From Myrica gale (taxonomy: Eukaryota; Streptophyta; Magnoliopsida; Fagales; Myricaceae), in assembly GCA_963930655.1 (NCBI GenBank), contig OZ005611.1:4595501-4659500 (forward strand): a stretch of DNA of 64,000 bases, in the 5' to 3' direction. The position numbers and the translations under genes are program-made. Below are positions 11,784-24,118 of the stretch, piece after piece; position 1 is the first letter of the stretch, and each line of letters opens with the position of its first letter. The notes below the pieces were generated by a model that saw only the letters and a list, made by a program, of their open reading frames with translations, searched no databases and had not been told where the DNA came from.

Positions 11784-13676
11784 TTTGGATTCCGAAAATA
11801 CACCTACCAATCCAAGAAAGATAAAAGATCATATAATTCACACTGAATCCATTAGTCCAAGCCCAACCGCAAAATAAATTGGAAAATTAAACAGATAGAG
11901 CCTAAATTCAGGCTTTTCTATACTCAACTATGATCTTAGCTCACGTAGATTTAATGGTCCGTTGTCAGATATCAAATAAGCAGAGAGTGTAATAAAGAAC
12001 GCAGCTTTTCTTCTTTTTTTTTGTGTTTTACCTTTTTTCTCAGCGACCAAACAGACGGAGAACCTTCTACAGTTCAAATGCAAGGGAATAAGGAATCGGA
12101 GAGTATCTGAGAATCAATGGCAGAAGCAGAAGAAAGTTTCTCAATGAAAGAGAGCCCGAGGCTTCGGAAGCCATTTAAAGGAGTAATCTTGGAGCGGAAG
12201 AAAACGCAGCCACGGAGACTGGAGAGGACTATAAACGGCAATATTTGTGTTATGTGACTTGTCGTTTGGCATTTCGTAGAGATAGCTAATTTTTGTACGT
12301 CGTTCCATTCGCACCGTCGTATTTAGCTCAAAGATAGAGATCCCAAACTACTCATAAATTTACACTTTATACCCTGTTATGATTTCACTTTTAAAATTGA
12401 TTTAAAAATAGTCTATAGAACACAATCTTAATCGTTGAATCAACATAGAGGGTAAAGTATAAACTATTGATAATTTAAATGTAATAAATTTAAATTCAAG
12501 TTATGAAAGTGTGATAATTAGAGGTGTAAAAAGTAATTTTTATAAATATTTATTATTTGGATGATGGAATCCACAAATGATTAATTTAACCACTTTATCT
12601 TTAGCTAAAAAACTAAAATATCACCCTGACAAAACATAAATCATATCATGTCTCTTCAATGTAATTTTATTTTCCTTTTTCCGGTAAAAAGGAAAGTCTT
12701 TGCACATGTACCCTTGTGACAGCTAGAAAATGCAATGACCGGATTGCAATATAACAACAAGCTCCAGACATTTGAATTGATCCCACAACTCAAGAATCAT
12801 TTAAGTCAAAGACTGCAGACGGTAGGATAAGAGCTCACACCCTAATCTAATCAACAATTCACGGTGTCCAAGAGTTAAAAATCGTCTTTCCAACTATTAA
12901 ACTATCAACATCGGGTTGATGATGTAAGCGTACTATTAGGGCTGAAATATCCAGCATATTCTTTGGTAAATTAACATGTGCCTAGTACCTTTACCTGCTC
13001 ATGAGGGCAAACATGGAGGCATAGAGCTGCGAGGGGGAGATAATTACGTTTCAGTTACTCCAGTTTTCAGTTCATGCAAGTTAGGTCTGATTGATTCAAA
13101 CCATCGATCTTCGGAGTCAATGACTGCTCGGGTGTCAATCTCGTAACAATTGAAACTAGACAGTATCATCACTGTTGAAAAGCATCATTTTTCGAGCTGT
13201 CCACAAGGTAGAAGTTAGATTTTGGGGCTGCCTTAAACTCTCTTGCTACCCCTACTTTAGGGCAAAGGCATGGATGATCACGTTGAGAGTCCATGCGCAG
13301 GATATCCGTGCAAGGAAGTGTTTTGGATGAATATGTGTAATTCTGTATATCTTCCAAACTCTTGTACAGTTTTTTAGCTTTAATATGACTGACCATTTAC
13401 CCCAAAAAGAAAAAAGTAAAATCGGATGACAACATCCACTCAATCTACCGAATATATCAGTATATAGGAGTCATATGCAATATGGTTTACAATATATATG
13501 AAGTATCTAGTTGGTAATAGTAGCTATCCGAGGACCACAATTGACACAACATAGAAGATTGCAACCTGAACGACAAAAGTGACGAGCTACGCTTTAGATA
13601 TAACCTAAACTTGCGGGGCAGATTACCTCTTGCATCGTGCAGATACTCTTAATGACACTGTGCAGTGGTGACCAGC
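11784..13676. other. Intergenic; possible small MITE near 12345-12481
   Basis: Spacer between the proteasome pseudogene and the P450 pseudogene. At about 12345-12481 an inverted pair (ACACTTTATACCCT on the left, AGGGTAAAGTATAAAC on the right) suggests a short degraded MITE. A 46-codon plus-strand ORF at 12118 overlaps the presumed leader of the proteasome gene on the other strand and is unsupported. Confidence 0.4.
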
Positions 13677-14288
13677 CTAGGCTTGAGACTTGAGAGTCAC
13701 CCTCAATCCATGCTTCATGTAGAGAGTGGTTGTCAATTTTGTAGCAACTTTATGACCTTCAACAACCTTAACTTGATACCTCAACAGGATGGAAACAGCT
13801 ACCATTTTTATTTGCAGGTAAGCAAATTTCTTCACAAGACACAATCTTGGACCCGCATTGAACACAGAATACTTGAATTGGCTCTCGGTCACAAACTGCC
13901 CGTCTTTGATCCATCTCTCAGGCTTGAACTCTAAGCAATCTTTTCCCCATATGGACTCCATTCTGACCATTGAGAAAATGGAATAGAATACACGAGCCCC
14001 GCTTTTAACCATGCTACCATCCGGTAAAACATCATCTTCTATGACTTCTTTGAAGCCAACTGGCACAGAAGGATAAAGCTGGCGAGATTCTGACAATGCT
14101 GCCTGTAGATACACCATCTTCTCTAGTTCTTTCACTGTGAAAACTACATCATCAAGGTCAGTATGACATTTCCGGTGACCCAAAATGTCATTAGCCTTGC
14201 AGAGAATTCTGCTCTCCACTTCTGGATTTTTGTGCACTAACCAGAAGAACCATGCCAATGCAACAGAGGTCGTGTCTCACCCTGCTAA

Positions 14289-15617
14289 CATAGGCGGAGG
14301 GAGGGGGGGGCGAACCGGGGCCATTGCCCCGGTTGGCTCCCCCCAAATTATTTTTTTACATGCATTTTTTTTATTTTTTATTTATTTTTATTAGGTTTGC
14401 CCCCCTTGGCCAAATAAAAATTATGCTTGCCCCCCTTGCCTGCCTAGATTAATCAGTCCGCCCCCTTAAAACTCAAGCAGCCCAATACCTCAAAATTAAA
14501 TTAAAAGAATAAGCAGAGAGATATTTATTTATGTCAAAACTTGAAATCCTACATTAACTTGTCGACGTAGTCGTGAATTTTGCGACGAATATTTCATATA
14601 CTTCTCCTGAGTCCTGATAATCGTTGTGTGTTGTAATCATTGAAATAGATGTTTTCACTATTCTAGTAGTGCTTTTTTTTGTTCTTTTGCCTTTTATGTT
14701 GGACTTGGTTGAGAATTTGGATATCGCAAATACTGAGAAAGGGGTGGTGTGTTGTTGTTGGATAAGTGATAATTCAATTATTCAAGTGTGCTGCGTGTCC
14801 ATCTTTACTACTAGAGAATCATTGGTAATATCATTTTATTGTCACTATCATCATCTAATTTTACATGTCTGACTTCTCCACAATTTATGAAAATCCAAAG
14901 TTGAAGTAAGACTCATTTTCATCTATCTTTTGTTTGTTTAGGTCTGATTTTTCATAGCCCATGAGATTAACTTGTTTTTAATTGTCTTTCTCTAAAGGTG
15001 AAACTTCTTTTCCATTGTAATTTGTGACGTTTGGATCAAGTTATAAATCTATTTCTTCAAAATTTTAGCCATTAATTTAGCCAGGTAATGGGCACTTTGA
15101 ACTACGATTTTTCTGTTTTCTCATTTTGTAAGGGGAGTAGAATAGTTATTTGGATGTTAAAATTGAACTTTTTGTCCAAATTTTTTTTCTATTATCATTT
15201 ACCAAGTATGTATTTCCTCCTTGCAATTTCGGGTTATTTTATTGTTGATAGAGATTCCACTCTTGAGAAGCTCGTGTTCAATAGTACTGTCACACTAAAA
15301 AAAACTATAGCAAGGGTGAGAAGTATTTTTATGTCATTGGAACCTGGATTCTTTTTGAACTTTGGATAATTTGGCTACTTTTTTCAATATGCTTCGTTTT
15401 GCTATTGTTTCTTTCAAGAATAATAGAAATACAGTAATTGTTTATTTTTCTCATTTATGTGTTATGTTTTCTTTTTACATATCCCAACAAATTCAGCAGG
15501 ACTTATTGAGCATAGGGCACATCCTTTCTAGCAACAAAAATAAGTACTTCATTTATGGAAGTAAAAAATTATATTGCTGAAAATATTTTATTTCATTTAT
15601 GTGTTTTGTTTTACAAA

Positions 15618-15652
<35 letters not shown>

Positions 15653-15905
15653 CTTTTGTGTTGTGTGATTAGTTGGTGCTCTATTGGTGTCTTGAACAAC
15701 AAGAATTTAATTTTTAATGTCACCTCTCAGTATCAGCAAATAGTACGGTACGTGTATTTCAATATTTTTAGTGTTCTTAGTCCTTAATTTTTTTTTTATT
15801 TATACTCTTAAGACTTTTTTTGCATTAAGTAGTAAAAAAATTTTTTTTGTCATTTTTTCTTAAAAAGTTTGCCCCCCATTAATTGGGTTTCTGACTCCGC
15901 CACTG
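14289..15905. mobile_element. Non-autonomous hAT element copy A, 1617 bp, 8-bp TSD
   Basis: Perfect 8-bp duplication CCTGCTAA at 14281-14288 and 15906-15913. The minus-strand end reads CAGTGGCGGAGTCAG, a typical plant hAT terminus; the other end reads CATAGGCGGAGGGAGG. Next to that end lies a GC palindrome CCGGGGCCATTGCCCCGG (about 14316-14333) and repeated TTGCCCCCCTTGGC. The interior is AT-rich with an (AT)n tract at about 15619-15647. It encodes no recognisable transposase. A near-identical inverted copy is at 39245-40854. Confidence 0.88.
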
Positions 15906-16667
15906 CCTGCTAATATGAAACTAATGCAGAAATCTCCTATAAGTTTCTCCGGAAAATGCCCTTTCTTTTCTATTTCAGAGTGGTTGATAAGTCTGGACAA
16001 GAGATCAGAACGATCATTCAAGATACACGATTCAATTCGATCGTTCTTTCGACGCGCGACAGTCTTCTCAGCAAAATCATGCACGATTTTTATGGCTTCC
16101 TTGAGCCGCTTCTCGTATCCTATTCCGAAGTACCTCATGGGCTTCCACACAAAAGGCGGCACGATGAATCTGACCAGGGTCAGTTCTGCCGCTTCTTCAA
16201 AAGATGTTGCGAAGGGAACTTCAGGTAAATCAAGGGACAAGCAACCAGGATCAACGCCAAAAGCTACAGTGCAGATGTTATCAAATGTAAACCGAAAAAG
16301 CACTTCTTGAAAATCAAAGCTAACCCCCGATTCCACAAGCATCTGTACTAATCTCAGCAGCTTCTGGTGCACCAAGTCGTTCATGTTTTTAAAGGAGTGC
16401 TGAACAAACCGGCGTGAATGCATCTCAGTAGTTGTAATTCGCCTTTGTTCCTTCCATAATTCATCGTCAACGTTAAAAATATCATTCCCAAGCAAGTCAT
16501 AAAACCTCTCTCTGTAGTACGTACCTTTAGGGAAGTTCTTGAACTTTGTTTTCAGCATATATTCAATGTTGGAAGGATCCAGGGTTATGATTCCATAGTA
16601 CCCTCCCATCCACACGCCCCTGAAGTGGAAGGTTCCCCTGCTTCGATCAAGGACTCGGTGACCCAAT

Positions 16668-17646
16668 TGAAAAATCTAGTTTAGACACTAACAACACTTA
16701 GAGACGAAAAATATGTGTTTTCCTTCTAATTAACAAATCAATAACAATTTTAAAACATGTTCTAAAATTGTTCAGCCTAGATATGCATAATAATCAACTC
16801 AGTCAACAAATAGGCAGCGGAAAATTAAATAAACTTCAATCACACAAAGAGACAAAAATTTGGTGACGAAGTGGAAAACCTTTGAAATACTATTCAAAGG
16901 AAAAACCACTCCGGGCTAGCAACCACCTAGAATCCACTAAGAAGAAAACCTTACAAACAATGATTCAGACACGGGCAACCTCTGTTGCTTGACTCTGACA
17001 ACCCTGATGTAATAATCTAAGCCTCCCTGCTTAGACCAGCTCCGTGCGACATTCCCCTCAAACCTTTGAGGATCTTCTTATGGATTCTTCACCGAACACT
17101 CTTGTTCTTCAGCACGCCTTCAACACCATAAAGATTACAAAGATATTTGATCAAAGAATAGAGAAAACTCGTCAATCTTGAAGCACAACTCTTCTGGGGG
17201 TTTTCTCTCAAGGAAGGAGGCACAAATTTACTCAATGGAAGCCTCAATTAGGTTTAGGACGGCCTCCAACGAAACCTAGTAGGATTTCCCTTGGTTTCAA
17301 AAGGAAAGTCCAAAATTTGAGTAATTTTGGAAATTCGCCGGAAGTCGCTCGAGCGCTGGTCGAACACTTATGTTTCTATATGAAATTTGCACTGAGCGCT
17401 CAAGCGCTTGTCTAACGCTGTGACTCTGTCTGTATTTTTCAATGGTCGCTCGAGCGCTTGTCTAACGTTGGTTGAACATGATGACTCTGTATGAATTTTT
17501 CTAAGGCCGCTCGAGCACCTGTTGAACGTGATGAAGACTCTGGACAAACCATCAACTCTAACTCTTGAACAAATGTGGGGACCAAAATTACAACTCGATC
17601 AAGACATTTTGACACAGAATTTTGCCAATACAAAAATGCGCTAACA
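16668..17646 (-). mobile_element. Solo LTR, Copia-type, 979 bp, in the P450 coding sequence
   Basis: Read on the minus strand it starts TGTTAGCGCATTTTTG and ends GATTTTTCA, so TG...CA. The 5-bp duplication CCAAT lies at 16663-16667 and 17647-17651. A TTTCCGCTG stretch near the 3' part is common in Copia LTRs. It contains about four repeats spaced 50-60 bp built on CGCTCGAGCGC-like palindromes (17346-17530). No internal region is present, so it is a fossil left by LTR-LTR recombination. A solo LTR cannot be dated by LTR divergence, but it post-dates the host gene. Confidence 0.85.
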
Positions 17647-17775
17647 CCAATCATAAATGTTGTTGATATGAAAGAATATCGACGGTACGATCCCCATAAT
17701 CGGCCATGACATTGGACCCTTATGGGTGTGTTTCTGAAGTATACAACTAAAAATAAGTAAAGCTAGCAGGGACAT

Positions 17776-19097
17776 AGAACATAAGCGGCTATCCAGCCAA
17801 TGGAACGAAGAAAAAGCAAGCTTATCCTCGTCGCTCTAATCCCCTGTTCTTTAGAGAATTGTCAGAGTTCTATATAATTTGCAGAAGAACACAGAAGAGA
17901 CGCAATCATTAATGAATTAGAGAATTTTCGGCTTACGATAAGCAAAGAAACTGTAATAGAGACGTAGGAAGAATTTATGGCAGCGCCCGATTTTGTACCC
18001 TGATATGAGAAAAAGATAAAGAGACTAGAGAGTAGATTAGTGTGATAGGTTTGAAACCTATTTGGGAAATGAGACTAAGGATTAAGTCGTTGTCACATAT
18101 TGATATTGATAGAGGCGAGACGATTCCTTTAAAAAAGCTAAAGCTTACAGTGAAGGAGTGAAATGAAAGAATCATGGCGAGTGCAACAGAACTTCTCCAC
18201 ATATTAACTTAAATGCCAGGCCTCAAGCACCCATCAAAGTATGTGAAAGCACTTGCCACTGACAAACCCGAGAAGCTCCCACCATCATGTCAAATTGTGG
18301 AGACACATTCGTAAATCTGCTTCCATGTGCTTCCCAAAGCAATGGCCATATGGGGCGTAGCCCGTAATGTGATTTACTTCTTTTTTTATTTTTCACAAAA
18401 GCAGAGAGCTAAGTGACAATTTCCCAAAAAAGCAGAGAGCTAAGTGCACGACAAATCTCGAAGTAACCACCGCCATAACTGATGATCTCTGAAGCATTTT
18501 CCAAGACGTTAGCATTGGATCTTCAGAAACTGGAATTCCTTGTCTTATTGATTATTTGTTGATTTTAGGCTTTTAGGTGCTTTTCCCTCTGTTTTATCTC
18601 CAATTTTACCTTTATTCTTTTGTCCCACTCATTATTAAAGCGAAGAAGACTGGAGAGAGTTTCTTTTTGTTTCAACTGTTTGCTTTAAAATACAAGTGAA
18701 ATTCCATGATGACAACGAGAGAAAGTGCAAAAGAAAAGGATTTGGATTTGATTCGGGTCCACAGTTCAAATACCTTTAAGTAAGAAGCTCATTACTTTGG
18801 TGGTTGAAGTCTCTGAACGTTTAGAAAAAGAGAGGGAAGAAAAAGAAAAGAAAAGAAGCATGAAACATCTCTGTCATTCCGGAATGGTATGAGCACCGCC
18901 GCGAACACAGACACTTGACAGCGTAAAACACACAAAGTGATGCAAACCTCGAATATATTGAACTGTGGTTGCTAAAGCAAAGAACCATCTCCATTTGTTA
19001 GCTTTTCCGTATGCGATTCCACAATTAGCGCTGGAGTATATTTACTAGCTCAAACAACATCCCAATCCATGCTCACCCTACCACCATCACTTGAGCC
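17776..19097. other. Intergenic; upstream region of the SEO gene
   Basis: No gene recognised. At 18397-18446 a 19-bp direct repeat (AAAAGCAGAGAGCTAAGTG) flanks a 12-base filler, a small duplication scar. The part nearest 19098 should hold the promoter of the SEO gene; I see no clear TATA box. Confidence 0.5.
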
Positions 19098-22000
19098 ATG
19101 AACTGGCTCCATAGTGACCCCTTCTCGCGGTCATCGTCGTGTTTAGACGATGATATAGTGATACAGAAGCTCCTCCTTTCCCATGACCCTGATGGTCGTC
19201 GTCTTGATTCAGAGTTATTGCTTCGCGCAACAGAGCACGTCATGCTTTACACTACGTCTCCATTAGAAGTACCAGTGACCTCCCTGGTCGGTAAATTGTG
19301 ATGTCCATTTGAGAAGAATTCTGGGGCAGTTAACATTATCGCCTTTTGAGCAAAATGCTTCACTCCCTTGAGGGGAAAAAAAAATGGACACTCTGCACTT
19401 GTACTGTATATGCACGGTCTCCGAAATAATGTTTTTTTGTATGATTGCAGTGTCTTTTGTCATTGTGTTATGGATGAACATCACGTCAAGAGTTAAATTG
19501 TCGTAACAAATTTAAGATATTCTCAGTAAATTCTGGTCTTCCAACAAATTTGAGATGGATTTCATGGGCTTCACTGGTGATTTTGATCAATCCCATTATG
19601 AGGCCGGGAGTTTTTTTTATGTTTCTGCCAACTGGATCATAAGGCCTGCATGCATCGCTCATCGGTGAATTTTGGGTCCTAATGCAGCTCTACCAGTAGG
19701 ATAGAAATACATCCTCATAATCGCTGAATCTATGAATTTAGGACTACATTGTACTTCTATTTTCGTTTGAAAGCGGTTGTTTGACCATTCCAAATACTTG
19801 TTGCAGGTTTCTGATGTAGTGTTTGATGTTGCAAAAAATAATGAAAGAAACTTTGAAGTACCTGTTTCCCAAGAACCACTCGGGCAGGCCATTTATAAGA
19901 TTTCAAGACAGGTAATTCCTCTCTATCTCACACCATGTGCAGACGCGTACATGCAATCTGATACCTTTGTTGTAATTAATGACAGATATTCTGCAAGTGT
20001 TCTGGTGAAGGTGATCTACATACGAGAACGATGCTTCTGTTTGAATCGCTAGGAAAGTACAAATGGGATGCGAAAATGGTTTTAGTGCTTGCAGCATTTG
20101 TGGCAAGCTATGGGGAATTCCGGCTCCTAATGCAGCTTTATCCTCGTGATCCTTTGGCCGCATCAACTGCAATGCTTAAGCAGTGGCCAAACGACTTGAG
20201 ACCACTGAAGCCACGATTTAATGCACTGAGCCTGTTGGTTAAGACAATGGTGGAGGTGACCAAGTGTATCATTAAGTTTGAAGGCTTGCTGCTTCCGCAT
20301 CTAGAGCTGGATAAGGAAATTTCTGTCACGAAGACATATATTAATATAGCTGCTTACTGGGTCGTTAGAAGCGCCTTTTCATGTTCTTCCCAAATCACAG
20401 ATTTGATAGCCATGAAACCTGAGCAAGTGCATGTTCTCTCTCTTAATTTCCCCTTTTATATTATGCTGATTTCTTTCTATGCTTCATTATTCCATTGAAT
20501 TACAGAGCTTGAGGGGATTACTAAAATATGGTTTATTGTACTAGAAATAATATTCTAATGTCACTTAATCCGACACAAAACAAAATGTTCAGATGATATA
20601 TTTTGTACATTATTGATAATTGAGTCGGAAATTAGACTTGTTTTAAGAAAGGTTGTGATTTAAATTGCTGAAACTCTCCGTACAGGCAGTATTCGGATTC
20701 GACAATAATTGCTACATGGGAGCTCTCAAGTTTGGTTTGTAGGTTAAGCGGCATATGCAGTCGCCTCAGACGGCAGGTGGATCTGTGTCATCAACACATA
20801 GGTTATTTTTTAGGCCCCCTATCTTTTTCTTTTTTACAGAAGAAGCCTCTTGCTGGTTTTCTATGGCATTATAATATCGATGCTTGTTCAACTCCAAACT
20901 GGCAGAGAAGAAGATGTGGAAGAAGCTCTCAAATCTCTTTCAGACGACCTCAATGGACAATCAAGAGGTTCTCCATATGTTATTTGCTTTGATGGATGAC
21001 TTGCCACTGAAGGACTGTCCCTCACAAGCAAAGGTCTTATTCTCTCTTGCAGTCAATGTCATGCTCTCAATAAGGATCCCAATAGGATCTTCTATATTGC
21101 TTCCAGAAAAAGTAATGGCTGTTAAAGCATCTCTTCTAAATACTAGAAAATCCTGAATAATTTATCCTGCACTCCCAGTGGTGTAATTGTAATCACTCTT
21201 TGAGCAAAGGGAAATTTCTTGGGAACGAACTTGAAATCCAACTTAAGCCCCTTATTGGGTAGAAAGCATTTCCCTCTCAAGTTTACCATTCTTTTGTGAC
21301 GATTTGACAGATTGGTGTATCCGAACTAAAGAACAAGGTAGTCATGCTGTTGATCACAAAGCCAGAGCTCCTTCCAACAGAGGAATCACTTTTGCTTGTT
21401 CAGCAAACATATGATCACCCTCTCCATAACAAGTATAAGGAAAGTTATAATATTGTATGGGTTCCCGTTCCATGTTCTGAGACATGGACTGATGCTGAGT
21501 TCAGCAGTTTCAACTTTTTCTCAAATTCTGTGCCGTGGTACTCAATCCGGAAACCATGGTTACTTAGCTCAGCAGTGATGAACTGTATAAAACAAGCGTG
21601 GAACTACACGGGTGAGCCCCTTTTGGTAGTTCTGGATTCAAAAGGGATGGTTACCAACGTAAATGCAATTGACATGGCAATGATCTGGGGAGCCAGAGCA
21701 TATCCATTCTCAGCTTCGAGAGAACAAAAGCTCTGGGAAGAGGAGAATTGGACACTGCGACTATTGATTGATGATATCGACCCCCTACTGGCTTATTGGG
21801 TATGAACCTTAATTCAGAGCAGGGCATCATTTGCTGAGACCCTTTTTGGTGTCATTGCAAATACCGAATCTTGATAGACTCCTTGTAGTTATGCTCATAA
21901 GATTGCTCTCGTTTCAGGTGGAAGAAGGCAGAAACCTTTGCGTTTATGGAAGCGATAACCAAGAATGGATTCAGGAGTTCAACTCCAAGATGAAGGAAAT

Positions 22001-22517
22001 AAGAAGTGCAGGAGTGCAGCTTGAGATGGTCTACGTAGGCAAAAGGAATCTGGAAGAACATATGAGGAACGTTTTGGCCGACATTGCTGAAGAAAGGCTT
22101 ACTGGTTCTCTCTCTTACGCCAAAATCTCATTCTTTTGGCTTCGATTGGAGAGCATGAGAAGGTCAAAACTTAGACTTGGAAAGACTGTCAATTCTGATC
22201 ATATCCTAGAGGAGGTGTCAGCATTACTAGAATTCAGTGGCAAGGGTTGGGCAGTAATAGGGAAAGGGGCTTCCACAGATACAGTAAAGCTTCAAGGACA
22301 AGAACCCATGCAAGTTTTGTCTGTTTTTCCACAGTGGGGAGGAAATGTCCCAAAACTGGGATTCCCGGGTGCCATTAGGAGCGCCCTTGAACCTTCTACT
22401 TTACCTGGGCCTTGCGGTCACTCCAATGTCATTCCTTATGGTGAGGGGTTGATTGAGGGAACTACAAATTGTGAGAAATGTAAGCGTCCTACGAAGAGGT
22501 TTGTTGTCTTTGAATGA
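19098..22517 (+). CDS. Sieve element occlusion (SEO) protein
   Basis: SEO proteins form the P-protein filaments of phloem sieve elements and help plug them after wounding. Seven exons: 19098-19274, 19807-19911, 19986-20426, 20690-20801, 20906-21033, 21311-21799 and 21918-22517, all phases consistent, 683 residues. The N-terminal SEO domain includes HDPDGRRLDSELLLRA, EPLGQAIYKISRQ, CKCSGEGDLHTRTM, WDAKMVLVLAAFVASYGEFR and YPRDPLAAS. The middle has WELSSLVCRLSGICSRL, LCHQHI and KDCPSQAK. The C-terminal SEO domain includes KNKVVMLLITKPELLP, EPLLVVLDSKGMV, WGARAYPFSASRE, LCVYGSDNQEWIQEF and FFWLRLESM. It ends with the conserved Cys pair CEKCKRP. Exon 4 begins at the second AG of ACAGGCAG, and exon 5 at GGCAG|AGAAG, because only these keep the frame. 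The exon 1 donor (CCA|GTGACC) is weak and is the least certain junction. The gene looks intact. Confidence 0.92.
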
Positions 22518-23365
22518 AACTTAAAGCGAAGATCTAAAGCATGTAGTACATGGACAGTGTCATTTTTGCCGTTTGCTAAATTGTGGGCGTTTCTGGCCAG
22601 TTTGTGTAATTCGGTCTAAGCCAACGAATTTCTCAGGACACGGTTTTACCCTACAATTCTAAAGCAGCATAAGACTAATTTCCACAGAAGAAAAATCGTT
22701 CAAACAAAGAATTACTACTCTCTTTGTATGCGATTGGAGCTGTAACCCAAAATTGCTTTGAAAATCAAAACCCTTAAGAGTCAATTTCATTCATGAGAAG
22801 ATGTCCCAAAAAAACAAACAAACAAGTGAAACACTACAGAATGGGAATATACCAGGAGACAGGTAGCACAGTGCAACAACAAAGAGCACACACCGCGCTG
22901 TTTAATACTGGCAAGGAAGTTAACATCCCAATTAATCTATGCTTCGGAAACATGAACATCTCTCACTTTTTGTGAAACAAAGAGAGAGTTCACAAGTATG
23001 AAGCAACGCCCTCCTAATATCTATTTATTCTTATGAATACTTGGTTCCGGAAAAAAAAATGAAAAAATAAAAATTAGAAGAAAAATAAGAATGTCTCCAC
23101 CCGACCATGCAACAAACTACGACCAACTAAAAAGGTGCGTAGCTTGCTTTGATTTTGATTAAAAAAGAGAGGTCGGAATTGGATTTGATTTACGCTTCCG
23201 TTGACGCGTCCTTCTGGATCTGTAAACCCACCGAGGAACGCAACGCCTATCGAAAGCGACGAGCCTTAAAATTGGAATTGAAAGAAGAAACAAAAAAAAA
23301 TGTTTCAGAAATCGAAGACAACTATAATTAGGAAACAGAAATTAGAACACAGAGACCCACAGCCT
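22518..23365. other. Intergenic, nothing recognised
   Basis: 3' side of the SEO gene and the region downstream of a minus-strand promoter-like module at 23435-23576. I found no reliable ORF and no clear C/D or H/ACA snoRNA boxes. Confidence 0.4.
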
Positions 23366-23434
23366 TCATTCGCCTCGTGAAGATAACTGTGGAGGTCCTA
23401 GATTCATGATTAGTAGCGGCGCTGCGAGGGTTTT

Positions 23435-23576
23435 CATCTTAGGGTTGAGGTTTTTATAGAGGATCGGAGATCGTGGGGGTATACAGCAGCAGAACCTTCT
23501 TTGTTTCCTTTTTATATCGACTCTCAGAACTCTACCAGTCCTGGCTTTTAGCCCAATAAGGCGAAAGCCCAGCCCA
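23435..23576 (-). promoter_or_regulatory. Promoter-like module: site II, TATA, telo-box
   Basis: Read on the minus strand: three TGGGCT motifs (23576-23571, 23571-23566, 23555-23550), a TATAAAAA at about 23515-23508, a second TATAAAAA at about 23458-23451, and the telo-box AACCCTAA at 23446-23439. This set is typical of plant ribosomal-protein and snoRNA promoters. It is followed at once by a 23-codon ORF (23437-23366, MKTLAAPLLIMNLGPPQLSS...) that I do not recognise. What it drives is unknown. Confidence 0.45.
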
Positions 23577-24118
23577 TCCTGAGGCTGGACCACGTTGAGA
23601 AGACAGTGGTCCTAACATTTTACAGCCGAGATTTGAGCTCTTACCTAAAAGAAAGGCTTAAGGATTGGGCCTGACCGAGAAATCCAGGACGAGGGCCACG
23701 AATTTGATACTTTGGTTCGGGCATGACATGCATAATACTCTCATGCGTACACAATCCGAAGTACAAGGCCCAAGATTACGATTGCCGCCTGAAGTTATTC
23801 GAGCCGAAGCCCGAAAACATGAGAATCATTTGATGTTGTTTATTTGCCTAAAATTTCTAACAAAATAAACACATTTTTAAATTTTCAACTTTTATACATA
23901 CACTTCAAACCTTTCACATAACTCAATAAACTTCAATATTCAAAATATTCCTAAAATTTTAAAAAGATTCCTAAAATTTCGGACAACACCTTGTATAACC
24001 GTCGTCCCAGGTTGATTCACTCGCTAGAGCCTAGAACAGAACACTTTAGCTCAGCAAGTGCTAAAAGAACAAAACAGCTCGGCCCTTTTGTCTCAAACTC
24101 TTTTAGAAGAAGATTATT
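23577..24118. other. Intergenic, nothing recognised
   Basis: Spacer between the promoter-like module and the tRNA gene. AT-rich in its second half, with no supported feature. Confidence 0.4.

Larger units (their letters stand above)
13677..17775 (-). pseudogene. Cytochrome P450 CYP86B-like, disrupted
   Basis: CYP86B enzymes are ER-bound fatty-acid omega-hydroxylases for suberin and cutin. Three collinear pieces remain on the minus strand. 17775-17652 holds an N-terminal anchor (MSLLALLIFSCILQ) and GPMSWPIMGIVPSIFF up to IYDW. 16662-15914 runs from VTESLIEAG through GTFHFRGVW, NFPKGTYYRERFYDLLG and FRFTFDNICTVAFGVDPGC to CISFILAG. 14280-13677 runs from the I-helix remainder DTTSVALAWFFW to the end. 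A solo LTR separates pieces 1 and 2, and a hAT element separates pieces 2 and 3. Other damage: one G is missing after GluAlaGly (frameshift near 16640); TGA replaces the Arg codon of the AGRDT motif beside the hAT; the K-helix ExxR reads ESRQ in place of ESLR; and the heme loop reads FNAGPRLCLVKKF with Val for the usual Gly. Removing one copy of each target duplication restores a normal CYP86B order. The true start codon is uncertain. Confidence 0.93.

Noticed and set aside
12118-12258. 46-codon plus-strand ORF starting MAEAEESFSMKESPRL
   Set aside because: It lies opposite the likely leader of the proteasome-derived gene and shows no family match.
15088-15580. ORFs of 93 and 72 codons in the hAT element, repeated in the second copy
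   Set aside because: They are shared only because the two elements are copies. No hAT transposase motif is present, so they are not called as genes.
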